Under the pieces are notes generated by a model. The model searched no databases. It worked only from the letters and a program-made list of their open reading frames with translations, and was not told where the DNA came from. This document shows, piece by piece, positions 8,354-18,109 of a DNA stretch of 64,000 bases. Both the position numbers and the translations under genes were made by a program. The first letter of the stretch is position 1; each line of letters starts with the position of its first letter. Origin of the DNA: Arenibacter troitsensis (GTDB taxonomy: Bacteria > Bacteroidota > Bacteroidia > Flavobacteriales > Flavobacteriaceae); contig NZ_FXAO01000007.1 in the NCBI RefSeq assembly GCF_900177645.1, forward strand, positions 221,716 through 285,715, in the 5' to 3' direction.

Positions 8354-9697
8354 ATGCATTGGGAACAGCTTCTTTCCTTGAAACGTTTTGGTGATACCCA
8401 CAAAAGAATAAGAAAGGAACAGGATGAAACCCGATTGGGGTTTGAAGTGGATTACGACAGGGTGATATTTTCTGCGGCATTTAGAAGCCTACAGGACAAG
8501 ACTCAGGTAATACCCCTTTCCAAAACCGATTTTGTACATACCCGTCTTACCCATAGTTTGGAGGTTTCGGTGGTAGGCAGAAGTCTGGGAAGGATCGCCG
8601 GAAAGAAAATTTTGGAAAAACACCCCCATTTACGAGAAGTACACGGCTATCATTTCAACGATATTGGCGCCATTGTTGCCGCCGCGGCCTTGGCACATGA
8701 TATTGGAAACCCTCCTTTTGGGCATAGTGGCGAGAAGGCCATAGGGGAATACTTTAAAACTGGCAAAGGCAAACAATTTGAAGGGGTATTGACGCAAAAG
8801 GAATATCAGGACATTGTAGATTTTGAAGGTAATGCCAATGGATATAGACTATTAACGGAATCCCGCCAGGGTGTTGAAGGTGGATTGCGACTTAGTTATG
8901 CCACCTTGGGTGCCTTTATGAAGTACCCAAAAGAATCCCTGCCCAAAAAGCCGACAAAACATATTGCGGACAAGAAATTTGGATTTTTTCAACAGGATGT
9001 GGCCTCTTTTCAAGAAGTGGCCGCTGAATTGGGACTGGAATCGAGGGGACAGGGCAAAGACGTTGGTTTTTGCAGACACCCGCTTACCTTCTTGGTAGAG
9101 GCGGCGGATGATATTTGTTATACCATTATCGATTTTGAGGATGGAATCAATTTAGGCCTTATATCGGAGGATTATGCCCTGGAATATTTAATAAAGTTGG
9201 TCAAGGACAGTATCAATATAAAAAAGTATAATAATTTGGTCTATATGGAAGATCGCTTGAGCTATTTAAGGGCATTGGCGATCAATACCTTGATTTCTGA
9301 TGCCATTTCAATTTTTATTGAAAATGAGGAAGCTATCCTCAATGGGGAATTTTCGGTATCCTTATTGGATAAAAGCAAGTTCAAGGCCCAGATAGAAGAT
9401 ATTATTACCTTAAGTGTGCAGAAGGTCTACCGGTCCCATGAAGTATTGGAAAAGGAAATAGCGGGCTACAGGATTATCTCGGACATTTTGGATGTGTATG
9501 CCACCGCATTGATCCGGAATAAGGAAGGGAATAGCTCCAATTATGACCGACTAATGATTTCTACCTTGCCCGAACCTTACAGGGCAAGCACTGGTTCTAC
9601 ATACGACATACTCTTGAGTACCTGCTGTTATGTAGCCAGCTTATCGGATAGCGCAGCGGTTCATATCCATAATAAGATTATGGGAAAACAGCTTTAA
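8354..9697 (+). CDS. dgt: deoxyguanosine triphosphate triphosphohydrolase (dGTPase)
   Basis: The 447-residue enzyme hydrolyses dGTP to deoxyguanosine and triphosphate, controlling the dNTP pool. The HD-domain metal ligands are visible: H62 and H67 in VHTRLTHSLE, then HD at residues 115-116 in AALAHDIGNPPFGHSG with H124. The basic N-terminal FRSLQDKTQV and the later VEAADDICYTIIDFEDG segment are family hallmarks. Length fits the dGTPase group. Its 3' end overlaps the stop of the convergent DUF3078 gene by four bases. Confidence 0.93.
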   Translation: MHWEQLLSLKRFGDTHKRIRKEQDETRLGFEVDYDRVIFSAAFRSLQDKTQVIPLSKTDFVHTRLTHSLEVSVVGRSLGRIAGKKILEKHPHLREVHGYHFNDIGAIVAAAALAHDIGNPPFGHSGEKAIGEYFKTGKGKQFEGVLTQKEYQDIVDFEGNANGYRLLTESRQGVEGGLRLSYATLGAFMKYPKESLPKKPTKHIADKKFGFFQQDVASFQEVAAELGLESRGQGKDVGFCRHPLTFLVEAADDICYTIIDFEDGINLGLISEDYALEYLIKLVKDSINIKKYNNLVYMEDRLSYLRALAINTLISDAISIFIENEEAILNGEFSVSLLDKSKFKAQIEDIITLSVQKVYRSHEVLEKEIAGYRIISDILDVYATALIRNKEGNSSNYDRLMISTLPEPYRASTGSTYDILLSTCCYVASLSDSAAVHIHNKIMGKQL

Positions 9698-10821
9698 AAA
9701 TCATAGACCAAACCTACCCCCAGTAATTGTTTGAATTGAATTTTACGTTTTCCCGGGCTGGTAACGGTGCCATCCGCCGCTTTTACCTCATCGAATATGA
9801 TATCGTGGTCATAAAGAACATGGGTGCCAATGGAGGCCTTTACATATTTGTTTACGTTTAAATCCAGATTTACCTCCCAGTCCACATCTATATTTCCGAA
9901 ATTATTTACGTAATCCGAGTACAATTGCAATCTGTGATTTAATTTGACATTTTCATAAACCATGGTTTGCCAGGTGTTGGACACCAAAAAACCAAATTCC
10001 AGATAAACGTTTTCTCCCTCCTTAATTATATTGCCATCCGTATCCACAAGTGCTTTTTGGACCCCAAAGGCACCACTGTTGGCCAGGGTTTGGTCCAGAA
10101 CAAAGGTAGATTTGAAGGTAAGTGGGGCCAAGCGAAGGTTAAATTTTTTGCCTTCTGGAATAAAGGAGGTACCAGCACCCAAAAGGGCATACCCAGGCGC
10201 CATAAACCTAGAAATGGGTTTATCCCTGTTAGGGTATTTATAACCATTGGAGAACTGGGTCCTAAACTCCGCACTGGCAGAATAATACCAATTACTTATG
10301 GTGTCCCTACGAAACGCAAAAGTGGAGGAAAACCGAAGTGCATCATCGGATTTTCTTAATTTAAAGCCTTCTTGGGCATTTAGACCGTATCGTATATCCA
10401 AATTGTTGTTGAGTTGTACATATCGAAATTTATAATTTCGGACAAACTTGGCGCTGGCCAATCCGGAAATGGAATTGTTCCCCCCCGCATTCCAGTTTAC
10501 AAAGGCTACCTCACTAAAGTTAAATCCAAGTTTATTCTCCTTTTCCCAAAATGACGGAATTCTAAAACGTCTATACTTTTCCTCTAGGGGCTTGGTGCGT
10601 TTAAATGAAACGATCGGATTGGTCAAATCCGCACCTCGGGGAATGTACTTTATTTTGTCCTGCAAGGTCCGTATTACGATGGTATCTATACGCGTGCTAT
10701 CTACTCGCATAGAATCTACTTGGGTAGAATCTGGAGGTTGTGGAGCGGGAATGGTATCTTGTGCGAATAAAAAATTGAAATTTAGGAACAGAAGGACAAA
10801 AATGAAAATTTTACCGTACAT
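9694..10821 (-). CDS. DUF3078 outer-membrane protein
   Basis: The protein has 375 residues with a clear signal peptide ending LFAQ/D. A short Pro/Asp/Ser-rich linker (PAPQPPDSTQVDSMRVD) precedes a beta-rich region with aromatic-ended strands and a terminal LVYDF, as in outer-membrane barrels. The central WEKENKLGFNFSEVAFVNWNAGGNNSISG segment is the DUF3078 signature; members are common in Bacteroidota and uncharacterised. It ends one base before the dxs stop region: dxs is transcribed first and lies immediately upstream, so they probably share a transcript. The function is unknown. Confidence 0.8.
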   Translation of the reverse strand: MYGKIFIFVLLFLNFNFLFAQDTIPAPQPPDSTQVDSMRVDSTRIDTIVIRTLQDKIKYIPRGADLTNPIVSFKRTKPLEEKYRRFRIPSFWEKENKLGFNFSEVAFVNWNAGGNNSISGLASAKFVRNYKFRYVQLNNNLDIRYGLNAQEGFKLRKSDDALRFSSTFAFRRDTISNWYYSASAEFRTQFSNGYKYPNRDKPISRFMAPGYALLGAGTSFIPEGKKFNLRLAPLTFKSTFVLDQTLANSGAFGVQKALVDTDGNIIKEGENVYLEFGFLVSNTWQTMVYENVKLNHRLQLYSDYVNNFGNIDVDWEVNLDLNVNKYVKASIGTHVLYDHDIIFDEVKAADGTVTSPGKRKIQFKQLLGVGLVYDF

Positions 10822-10822
10822 G

Positions 10823-12601
10823 CTAATCAGTGTTCAAGAGGTTGTTAATATAATTTTTTAAGGTCGATATATCTATTTTAGCTATTTTATGGAGCTCTTC
10901 AATGGTTCCCTGCTCTATAAAAACATCTTCAATCCCAAAAACTTTAATGGGGACAAAACTATGCATCTCATTGGCATATTCCAAAATTGCACTTCCAAAT
11001 CCCCCTATTTTACAGCCATCTTCAATGGTGATGATGTTCTCATAGGTCGAAAATATTCTTTGAAGCATGTCGGTATCCAAAGGTTTTACAAAACGCATAT
11101 TGTAATGGCCAATCTGGTCCGTATTGTGCATGCTTTTTAGTAAATCTGCGACCATATTCCCAATATGGCCGATGGAAAGTACTGCAATTTTCGTTCCTTT
11201 TTTCAATTCTTGGGATATTCCTATCGGAATTTTATGAAACTTTTGCTTCCAATCCAGTGTTACGCCCCTTCCTCTAGGATATCTTATGGCAATGGGGTTA
11301 TCTAATCCGAGCTGTGCAGTGAACATAATATCCCTGAGTTCAATTTCGTTCAAGGGTGCAAAAATAATAAGATTTGGTATACACCTTAGGTATGCCATAT
11401 CATATATTCCGTGATGGGTGGCACCGTCCTGTCCAACTATGCCTGCACGATCCAAACAGAAAATAACGGGAAGATTTTGTAGTGCTACATCGTGTATGAT
11501 CTGGTCATAGGCTCGTTGTAAAAAAGTGGAGTAGATGTTGCAAAAAGGGACCAGGCCTTCTGCAGCCATTCCGCCAGCCATGGTTACTGCATGTTGCTCC
11601 GCAATGCCCACGTCAAAAGCCCTATCAGGGAGTTCTTCCATCATGTATTTTAGGGAACTTCCGGTAGGCATGGCCGGGGTAATGCCCACTATTTTTTCAT
11701 TCTTTTTGGCCAATTCCAAAAGGGTATGCCCAAATACATCCTGATATTTTGGAGGCTGTATTTCGGAGGTTTTGGGCCAAAGGTCACCTGTAAGCTTATC
11801 AAATTTTCCCGGGGCGTGATAAACAACTTGATTTTCCTCGGCTTTTTTGAGACCCTTGCCCTTGGTGGTTATGATGTGTAGCAATTTAGGTCCTTCAATA
11901 TCCTTTAGTCTCCTTAGTTCGTTAACCAGAGCTGCCAGATCATGCCCATCCATGGGGCCGGAATAGTTAAAATTTAAACATTCAAAAATGTTCTCATCTT
12001 TGGCCGTTCCTTTTTTAACATTGGTAAGGTATTTTTTCAAAGCCCCTACACTAGGGTCTATTCCTATGGCATTGTCATTTAATACAATCAGGATATTGGC
12101 ATTGGTGTCGCCGGCATGGTTAAGACCTTCAAAGGCCATACCACTTGCAATGGAAGCATCGCCAATGACCGCTATGTGCTGTACATTCCTGGAGCCCTTG
12201 ATTTGGGACGCCAAAGCCATTCCGAGAATGGCCGAAATGGAGGTGGAACTATGGCCGGTCCCAAAGTCGTCATAGGGGCTTTCCGTACGTTTTGGAAATC
12301 CGCTTATCCCTCCCAATTGCCTGTTGGTATTGAATATTTCCCTTCGTCCAGTTAATATTTTATGGCCGTATGCCTGATGTCCCACATCCCATATTAGTTT
12401 GTCTTTTGGGGTGTTGAACACATAGTGGAGGGCAATTGTGAGCTCAACCACGCCCAGGCTAGCCCCTAAATGTCCTTCTTTGGTTGCAACAATATCTATG
12501 ATAAACTCCCTTAATTCTTGGGCAAGTTGTAATAAATCGACTATTTCCAAGGATCGGATATCCTTAGGGTCGTTAATATGTTGAAGAATTCCCTTGGGCA
12601 T
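10823..12601 (-). CDS. dxs: 1-deoxy-D-xylulose-5-phosphate synthase
   Basis: Dxs condenses pyruvate and glyceraldehyde 3-phosphate to DXP with thiamine diphosphate, the first step of the MEP isoprenoid pathway. From the ATG at 12601 it has 592 residues, normal for the family; an in-frame TTG 18 bases upstream is unlikely. Motifs seen are GHQAYGHKILTGR, FGTGHSSTSISA, the ThDP site GDASIASGMAFEGLNHAG...NDNAIGIDPSVG, and the C-terminal transketolase segments AEQHAVTMAGGMA and DRAGIVGQDGATHHGIYD. The Ala in GDAS where many Dxs have Gly is probably normal for Bacteroidota. It supplies precursors for the polyprenyl synthase and carotenoid enzyme elsewhere in the window. Confidence 0.95.
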   Translation of the reverse strand: MPKGILQHINDPKDIRSLEIVDLLQLAQELREFIIDIVATKEGHLGASLGVVELTIALHYVFNTPKDKLIWDVGHQAYGHKILTGRREIFNTNRQLGGISGFPKRTESPYDDFGTGHSSTSISAILGMALASQIKGSRNVQHIAVIGDASIASGMAFEGLNHAGDTNANILIVLNDNAIGIDPSVGALKKYLTNVKKGTAKDENIFECLNFNYSGPMDGHDLAALVNELRRLKDIEGPKLLHIITTKGKGLKKAEENQVVYHAPGKFDKLTGDLWPKTSEIQPPKYQDVFGHTLLELAKKNEKIVGITPAMPTGSSLKYMMEELPDRAFDVGIAEQHAVTMAGGMAAEGLVPFCNIYSTFLQRAYDQIIHDVALQNLPVIFCLDRAGIVGQDGATHHGIYDMAYLRCIPNLIIFAPLNEIELRDIMFTAQLGLDNPIAIRYPRGRGVTLDWKQKFHKIPIGISQELKKGTKIAVLSIGHIGNMVADLLKSMHNTDQIGHYNMRFVKPLDTDMLQRIFSTYENIITIEDGCKIGGFGSAILEYANEMHSFVPIKVFGIEDVFIEQGTIEELHKIAKIDISTLKNYINNLLNTD

Positions 12602-12744
12602 ACTAAAAATGTTACGCAAAACTAATGTATTTAAACATGGGTTGGTATGTTTTTAAGTGTTTGATTGACTGTTTTTATTGATATATTAAACAATTCGTAT
12701 TTTTTTTGAACCTTCACCATTATTGTTTACTATTGTGCCTTAAA

Positions 12745-13203
12745 ATGATTCAAATGATCAATCCGTTCGATGATGCTTATTTTATGAGGAAGGCCTTGCA
12801 GGAGGCAGAAGCGGCCTTTGAGATTGGGGAGGTGCCCGTTGGGGCGGTCATCGTTGTTGAGAATAGGATCATTGCCAGGGCGCATAATTTAACTGAACGT
12901 TTAAACGATGTTACGGCACATGCAGAAATGCAGGCCATAACTTCGGCTGCTAATTTTCTGGGGGGGAAATACCTTCATAATTGTACCCTATATGTTACCT
13001 TGGAACCCTGTCAAATGTGTGCCGGCGCGTTATACTGGAGCCAAATTTCCAAAATAGTATACGCGGCAAAGGATATAGATAGGGGCTTTGTGACCATGGG
13101 GACCAAAATACACCCCAAGACCGAACTAGTGAATGGGGTATTGGAGGAGGAAGCTTCGGCCATTTTAAAGCGCTTTTTTATTCAAAAACGCAATTTAAAT
13201 TAG
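12745..13203 (+). CDS. tadA: tRNA(adenine34) deaminase / nucleoside deaminase
   Basis: From the ATG at 12745 the protein is 152 residues. The cytidine-deaminase-fold zinc site is complete: HAE at residues 59-61 (TAHAEMQAI) and PCQMC with Cys 89 and 92. NPFDDAYFMRKALQEA and the wide GEVPVGAVIV motif are typical of TadA, which makes inosine at position 34 of tRNA-Arg(ACG). A second ATG nine bases later (12754) is equally possible; the TTG-led extension upstream has no family similarity. It is divergent from dxs. Confidence 0.9.
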   Translation: MIQMINPFDDAYFMRKALQEAEAAFEIGEVPVGAVIVVENRIIARAHNLTERLNDVTAHAEMQAITSAANFLGGKYLHNCTLYVTLEPCQMCAGALYWSQISKIVYAAKDIDRGFVTMGTKIHPKTELVNGVLEEEASAILKRFFIQKRNLN

Positions 13204-13286
13204 AAAGGCACCTATTAGGGCCAACCGAAAACGCAACGTATTGACTAGTTGTGTATCTACTTTTTAGTTCAACAATCTAGGTTAAT

Positions 13287-13706
13287 ATGAAAATATGCGG
13301 ATTAATGTTCTTTTTGGTCGTGATTTTGGTCTTTAACCGATGTTCCACAGACCTAACTCCTGAGGGAAACGATAAAGTTAATGGAACTTGGAGTCTTATT
13401 AACGTTAGTGGCGGTTTCGCTGGGGTTGACGATGACTTCGAAAAAGGTAAAATTGTTTGGAAATTCAACGCCGCTGATGGGTCATTGACCATTACCAACA
13501 ATGATGCGTCCAGCGCAATTTACAATGGCTTGCCATCGGGAACCTATACTTATTCCATTATAAAGGAGAAAGACCTATACTATTTGTTATTAAATGACAA
13601 GGAGATAGGTGGGGTAGATGTTGCCAAATCACAACTCATGATAGATCAAAACTTCACTACCTCGGGGAGTGGGGCCGATGGCTTCCTGTTGAAATTGATA
13701 AAATAG
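13287..13706 (+). CDS. small exported protein, possible lipoprotein (lipocalin-like)
   Basis: This 139-residue protein has a hydrophobic N-terminus ending in a Cys (VFNRCSTD); the Arg before the Cys makes it a poor lipobox, so lipidation is uncertain. The body (VNGTWSLINVSGGF, GKIVWKFNAADGSLTITN, GTYTYSIIKEKDLYYLLL) has the strand pattern of the small lipocalin-like proteins common in Flavobacteriia. No function is known. It converges on the cold-shock gene with a shared bidirectional hairpin between them. Confidence 0.65.
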   Translation: MKICGLMFFLVVILVFNRCSTDLTPEGNDKVNGTWSLINVSGGFAGVDDDFEKGKIVWKFNAADGSLTITNNDASSAIYNGLPSGTYTYSIIKEKDLYYLLLNDKEIGGVDVAKSQLMIDQNFTTSGSGADGFLLKLIK

Positions 13707-13735
13707 GCAGGTAGCCAATAGGTTGATTAAAAACA

Positions 13736-13760
13736 AAACCCTTAGGGTTGCCAAGGGTTT
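13736..13760. terminator. bidirectional hairpin between lipoprotein and cold-shock genes
   Basis: AAACCCTT (13736-13743) pairs with AAGGGTTT (13753-13760) over a nine-base loop. It is flanked by A/T runs on both sides and lies between two convergent genes, so it can serve both. Confidence 0.75.
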
Positions 13761-13784
13761 ACAATTTTTCAAAATAAAATAGTA

Positions 13785-13979
13785 TTAGCCGATTACCTGC
13801 ACTTTTGCAGCAACTATACCCTTGCGCCCTTCTTCTTCCTGGTATTCTACTTTGTCTCCTTCGTTAAGTTCAGTTCCGTTTAATGCAGTAGCATGAACAA
13901 AAATGTCCTTACCCGTGTCATCGTTGGTAATGAAGCCATATCCCTTGGATTCATTAAAAAATTTTACTGTTCCAGTCAT
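13785..13979 (-). CDS. cold-shock domain protein (CspA family)
   Basis: A 64-residue single cold-shock domain. The RNA-binding motifs KGYGFI (RNP1) and DIFVH (RNP2) are intact, and the protein begins MTGTVKFFNESKGYGFITND as CspA proteins do. It binds single-stranded nucleic acid and acts as an RNA chaperone. It is a monocistronic gene with a convergent terminator downstream and an AT-rich leader upstream (13980-14069), as expected for a cold-shock mRNA; cold induction itself is not shown. Confidence 0.93.
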   Translation of the reverse strand: MTGTVKFFNESKGYGFITNDDTGKDIFVHATALNGTELNEGDKVEYQEEEGRKGIVAAKVQVIG

Positions 13980-14069
13980 TCCAATTGAATTAAAATAATA
14001 ATCGTTTAGATTACTAATTTATGTTTTTTTGGTCAAAATGGCCATAATCAATCTAAAAAAATATCAAAA

Positions 14070-14327
14070 TTACTGCTTGTCTTTGGGGTCCATTTCCTTT
14101 CCCTGCATTTTTCTGATGTTTTCCTCGGTGAGCATATAATCCTTCATTTTTTTGCCTTTGCTCACCTTGATAAGAAAGAGGGGCATGGCTATCAAAAATA
14201 TTCCGACAGTACCAAAACCAATACACTTATTGGATAAGGCCAAATCTTCCTCATTAATGCTAAAGCCATAAATGATGGAAGCAAAGGACGCTAAGAGAAT
14301 TAAAGAAATAATATATTTCATTCCCAA
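14070..14327 (-). CDS. small two-helix membrane protein, unknown function
   Basis: The 85-residue protein has two hydrophobic segments (about residues 4-21 and 36-53) and a charged C-terminal tail (KVSKGKKMKDYMLTEENIRKMQGKEMDPKDKQ). It lies eight bases downstream of the ClC channel gene on the same strand, so it is likely co-transcribed with it. I do not recognise a named family. Regular codon use and the tight spacing support it being real. Confidence 0.6.
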   Translation of the reverse strand: MGMKYIISLILLASFASIIYGFSINEEDLALSNKCIGFGTVGIFLIAMPLFLIKVSKGKKMKDYMLTEENIRKMQGKEMDPKDKQ

Positions 14328-14335
14328 CCTGGGTT

Positions 14336-16129
14336 TTAGGAGGTTAAAGTTATTAATTTTCTTCTATAAGCGGTCAAGAGCTTGGATTTGGAGATAAAAC
14401 CAATATACTTTTCATCCTTGATGACGGGCAGGTTCCAAGCACCACTATTTTGAAATTTCTCCATAATATCTGTCATTTTATCCTTGTCCATTTCAATAAT
14501 TTCAGGGGGGGTGTTCATAATGTCGGCAGCCATCACCTCCTTGTACAATTTCTGATCGAACATAATGGGGCGAATGTCATCCAACAGAATAACCCCTAGA
14601 AGAGTGTTGTCCTCCTTGTCAATCACCGGAAATATATTTCTACTGGATTTTACCACCGCTTGGTGTACAATGTCCCCCAAGTTCATCTCGGGATATATGG
14701 GTACAAAATTGTCTTCAATGACCTTGTCAATATCCATCAGGGTTAAAACGGCATGATCCTTATCATGTGTTATTAATTCGCCCTTTCTTCCCAGTTCCAT
14801 GTTATAGACAGAATGTGGGTGTACATATTTGGTTATGGAAAAGGAGATGGCCGAAGTTATCATTAACGGAATAAACAATTCATAACCTCCTGTAACCTCT
14901 GCAATAAGGAATATAGCCGTAAGCGGGGCGTGAAGTACCCCTGCCATGAGGCCGGCCATGCCTACAAGGGTAAAATTGCTTTCAGAAATTTGGTTAGGGA
15001 AGATTCCTAAATTGTTAATTGCCTTGGCGATACAATTGCCCATTATACTTCCCATAAAGAGTGTTGGGGCGAAGATGCCCCCAACGCCCCCTGCACCAAA
15101 AGTAAGGGCACAGGCTATAATTTTAAAAAAAACCAATCCGGCAAGTAAGCCTATTACCATCCAAACATTGGTAAGGTCCAATTGGAAAATGTTGTTTTCC
15201 AATACCTTTTCGGGATTGCCTTTGATGAGGTTGTTAATAACATCAAAACCTTCACCGTATAGGGGAGGGACCAAATAAACCAATATTCCTATGGCCGTAC
15301 CTCCATAAAGCAACCTTTTTATGGGGGAATCTATTTTATCGAATAGCTTTTGGACCCGCTCATAGACTTCTGTGAAATATATGGAAGTTGAGCCCGCAAA
15401 TAGCCCTAGGACAATATAAAAGGGTATGTCTGACATCATAAAGTCATCTTCCAGCTTAAAAGGCAAAAGAATATCATTTCCAAAGAAGAAGTAGGAAGTA
15501 ATGATTCCCGAAAGCGATGCCAATAGCAAGGGCAACATGGACGCAATAGTAAGGTCCAGGCTAAATACCTCAATAGCAAAAATTATGGCTGCAATAGGGG
15601 CTTTAAATATGGAGGACATGGCTCCAGCTGCCGCACATCCAATAAGTAAGTTCCTTGTGGTCTGGTTTACATGGAACATTCTTGAGATATTGGAACTTAT
15701 TGCTGCCCCGGTGGCCACCGTAGGGCCCTCCAATCCAACAGATCCTCCAAAACCAACGGTAATAGGGGCAGTAAGAATGGATCCGAACATTTGATATTTT
15801 CTCATGATTCCCTTTTTTTTTGAAATAGCGAAAAGGGTGGATGGGATACCATGGCTCACTTTGTTGCGGATCACATATTTAATGATCAGATAAACAATAG
15901 TTAGGCCAATGATGGGAAAGACAAAATAAAAGGCGTTGTGATAATACCTTACCAAATTGCCTTCCAATAAATGTTGAAAAAAATGGGTTAGATTTTTAAG
16001 GATAACCGCACCGATCCCCGAGGTAAAACCTACCAAAATACTGAGCAGGTAAATAAATTGCCTTTGGGAAATATGTTTTGCGCGCCAAACCAAAAAGTTG
16101 GTAAGCCAAGATTTTTTTAGTGCTGTCAT
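14336..16129 (-). CDS. ClC-type chloride channel/antiporter with CBS domains
   Basis: The 597-residue protein has a ClC membrane domain of many helices to about residue 440. Anion-pathway motifs are seen: GGSVGLEGPTVATG (the gating Glu in GLEGP is kept), GAGGVGGIFAPTLFMGS and GVLHAPLTAIFLIAEVTGGYELFIPL. Two CBS domains follow (about residues 455-515 and 535-590), where nucleotides usually regulate gating. Whether it is a channel or a proton-coupled antiporter cannot be told from the motifs alone. It precedes the small membrane protein in the same transcript; a strong terminator separates it from aspS upstream. Confidence 0.92.
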   Translation of the reverse strand: MTALKKSWLTNFLVWRAKHISQRQFIYLLSILVGFTSGIGAVILKNLTHFFQHLLEGNLVRYYHNAFYFVFPIIGLTIVYLIIKYVIRNKVSHGIPSTLFAISKKKGIMRKYQMFGSILTAPITVGFGGSVGLEGPTVATGAAISSNISRMFHVNQTTRNLLIGCAAAGAMSSIFKAPIAAIIFAIEVFSLDLTIASMLPLLLASLSGIITSYFFFGNDILLPFKLEDDFMMSDIPFYIVLGLFAGSTSIYFTEVYERVQKLFDKIDSPIKRLLYGGTAIGILVYLVPPLYGEGFDVINNLIKGNPEKVLENNIFQLDLTNVWMVIGLLAGLVFFKIIACALTFGAGGVGGIFAPTLFMGSIMGNCIAKAINNLGIFPNQISESNFTLVGMAGLMAGVLHAPLTAIFLIAEVTGGYELFIPLMITSAISFSITKYVHPHSVYNMELGRKGELITHDKDHAVLTLMDIDKVIEDNFVPIYPEMNLGDIVHQAVVKSSRNIFPVIDKEDNTLLGVILLDDIRPIMFDQKLYKEVMAADIMNTPPEIIEMDKDKMTDIMEKFQNSGAWNLPVIKDEKYIGFISKSKLLTAYRRKLITLTS

Positions 16130-16140
16130 GCCATTGAAAA

Positions 16141-16171
16141 AAATCCTGCTAGTACTGGACTAGCAGGATTT
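16141..16171. terminator. perfect 13-bp hairpin terminator downstream of aspS
   Basis: AAATCCTGCTAGT (16141-16153) pairs perfectly with ACTAGCAGGATTT (16159-16171) over a five-base loop, with an A-run on the left giving the T-run for leftward transcription. It lies 12 bases past the aspS stop. Confidence 0.9.
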
Positions 16172-16182
16172 TAAAGATATGA

Positions 16183-17931
16183 TTATAAATCCAATTTTAG
16201 GTGAAGTTCCTTCAATTGTAAATCGTCAATCGGGGCAGGAGCATCGATCATGACATCGCGGCCACTGTTATTTTTTGGAAAAGCAATAAAATCGCGAATG
16301 GTTTCCTGTCCACCTAAAATGGCCACCAACCTATCCAGGCCAAATGCCAAACCACCATGTGGAGGTGCCCCATATTGAAAGGCGTCCATTAAAAATCCAA
16401 ATTGTGCCTTGGCCTCCTCAGGGCTAAAGCCAAGATGTCTAAACATTGTGGATTGTATCTGCTTATCGTGAATACGTATGGAGCCACCTCCAATTTCATT
16501 TCCATTCAATACTAGGTCATAGGCATTGGCCTTTACTGCTCCCGGATCGGTATCCAACAATTCCAATTGTCCAGGTTTTGGCGAGGTAAACGGATGGTGC
16601 ATGGCATGGTAATGCCCAGTTTCCTCGTCCAGCTCCAACAATGGAAAATCTATTACCCAAAGGGGGGCAAACTCGTTCTTTTTTCGCAATCCTAGACGTT
16701 GTGCAATTTCCATTCTAAGCGCACTTAACTGTGTGCGCGTTTTATTGGCATCTCCGGAAAGCACGCAGATTAAGTCGCCCGCCTTTGCTCCCGTGACTTC
16801 TGCCCATTTTGCAAGATCTTCCTGATCATAAAATTTATCTACCGAAGATTTAAAGGAACCATCTTCATTATATTTGGCATAGACCATGCCTTTAGCCCCT
16901 ATTTGTGGCCTACGTACCCAATCTACAAGCGCGTCAATTTCTTTTCTAGTATAGGCCGCTCCACCGGGTATGGCAATACCTACTACCAATTCGGCCTCAT
17001 TGAATATTCCAAAGTCCTTATGCTGTGCAATGGCGTTAAGTTCACCGAATTCCATCCCAAATCGGATATCCGGTTTGTCGTTGCCATATTTTTTCATGGC
17101 CTCATCGTAAGTCATTCTTGGGAACTTGTCAATAGAGACCCCTTTAATTTCTTTTAACAAATGTCTGGTAAGGCCTTCAAAGATGTTTAGAATGTCCTCT
17201 TGTTCCACAAAGGCCATTTCACAGTCGATTTGTGTAAATTCCGGTTGCCTGTCCGCCCTAAGGTCTTCGTCCCTAAAGCATTTAACGATCTGGAAGTATT
17301 TGTCCATTCCGCCCACCATTAGTAATTGCTTAAAGGTCTGGGGCGATTGTGGCAAGGCATAGAACTGGCCTTCGTTCATTCTGCTTGGAACCACAAAATC
17401 TCGGGCGCCTTCCGGGGTAGACTTTATCAAATAAGGCGTTTCAACTTCAATAAAACCTTGGTCGGAGAGGTATTTTCTAACCTCAATGGCTACTTTATGA
17501 CGAAAAATAAGGTTGTTTTTTACGGGATTTCTGCGAATGTCCAGATATCGGAATTTCATCCGGATATCCTCACCACCATCGGTCTGGTCTTCAATGGTGA
17601 AAGGAGGTACCAGGGATTTGTTGAGGATTTTGATCTCAGAGACCAGCACTTCCACATTGCCGGTAGGTATGTTTGGATTTTTGGAAGCCCTTTCAATCAC
17701 GGTTCCTTTAACCTGTATTACAAATTCGCGGCCCAAAGATTTTGCGATCTCCATAATCTCTTTTGAAGAGCGTTCCTCATCAAAAATGAGCTGGGTAATA
17801 CCATATCGGTCCCGAAGATCGGCCCATACAACAAAACCCTTATCCCTTACTGTTTGTACCCATCCTGACAAGGTTACTTGTGACTGTTGATGGGTTTCCC
17901 GCAATTCACCGCAATTATGACTTCTATACAT
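16183..17931 (-). CDS. aspS: aspartyl-tRNA synthetase
   Basis: AspRS charges tRNA-Asp. The start [11 protein letters not shown] at 17931 fits family N-termini; an ATG four codons upstream (17943) is possible. The protein is then 582 residues. It has an N-terminal OB-fold anticodon-binding domain ([30 protein letters not shown]) and class II motifs: motif 2 [21 protein letters not shown] and motif 3 [15 protein letters not shown]. The bacterial GAD insertion lies between them. The gene stands alone with its own terminator. Confidence 0.95.
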   Translation of the reverse strand: MYRSHNCGELRETHQQSQVTLSGWVQTVRDKGFVVWADLRDRYGITQLIFDEERSSKEIMEIAKSLGREFVIQVKGTVIERASKNPNIPTGNVEVLVSEIKILNKSLVPPFTIEDQTDGGEDIRMKFRYLDIRRNPVKNNLIFRHKVAIEVRKYLSDQGFIEVETPYLIKSTPEGARDFVVPSRMNEGQFYALPQSPQTFKQLLMVGGMDKYFQIVKCFRDEDLRADRQPEFTQIDCEMAFVEQEDILNIFEGLTRHLLKEIKGVSIDKFPRMTYDEAMKKYGNDKPDIRFGMEFGELNAIAQHKDFGIFNEAELVVGIAIPGGAAYTRKEIDALVDWVRRPQIGAKGMVYAKYNEDGSFKSSVDKFYDQEDLAKWAEVTGAKAGDLICVLSGDANKTRTQLSALRMEIAQRLGLRKKNEFAPLWVIDFPLLELDEETGHYHAMHHPFTSPKPGQLELLDTDPGAVKANAYDLVLNGNEIGGGSIRIHDKQIQSTMFRHLGFSPEEAKAQFGFLMDAFQYGAPPHGGLAFGLDRLVAILGGQETIRDFIAFPKNNSGRDVMIDAPAPIDDLQLKELHLKLDL

Positions 17932-18109
17932 TTTTAATATCATCTAAGAAAAGGCAAATGTAAGAAGTAATAGGGTAAGCTGAAAAAAATATAGTCAATT
18001 GAGAAATTATTAAATTTTACTATAAAAATTTATCATATTATAAATTATTTTAGAGAATATTAACAAAACTTACTTATTTTAGTATATAAATCTAACGAAA
18101 CTCATTACT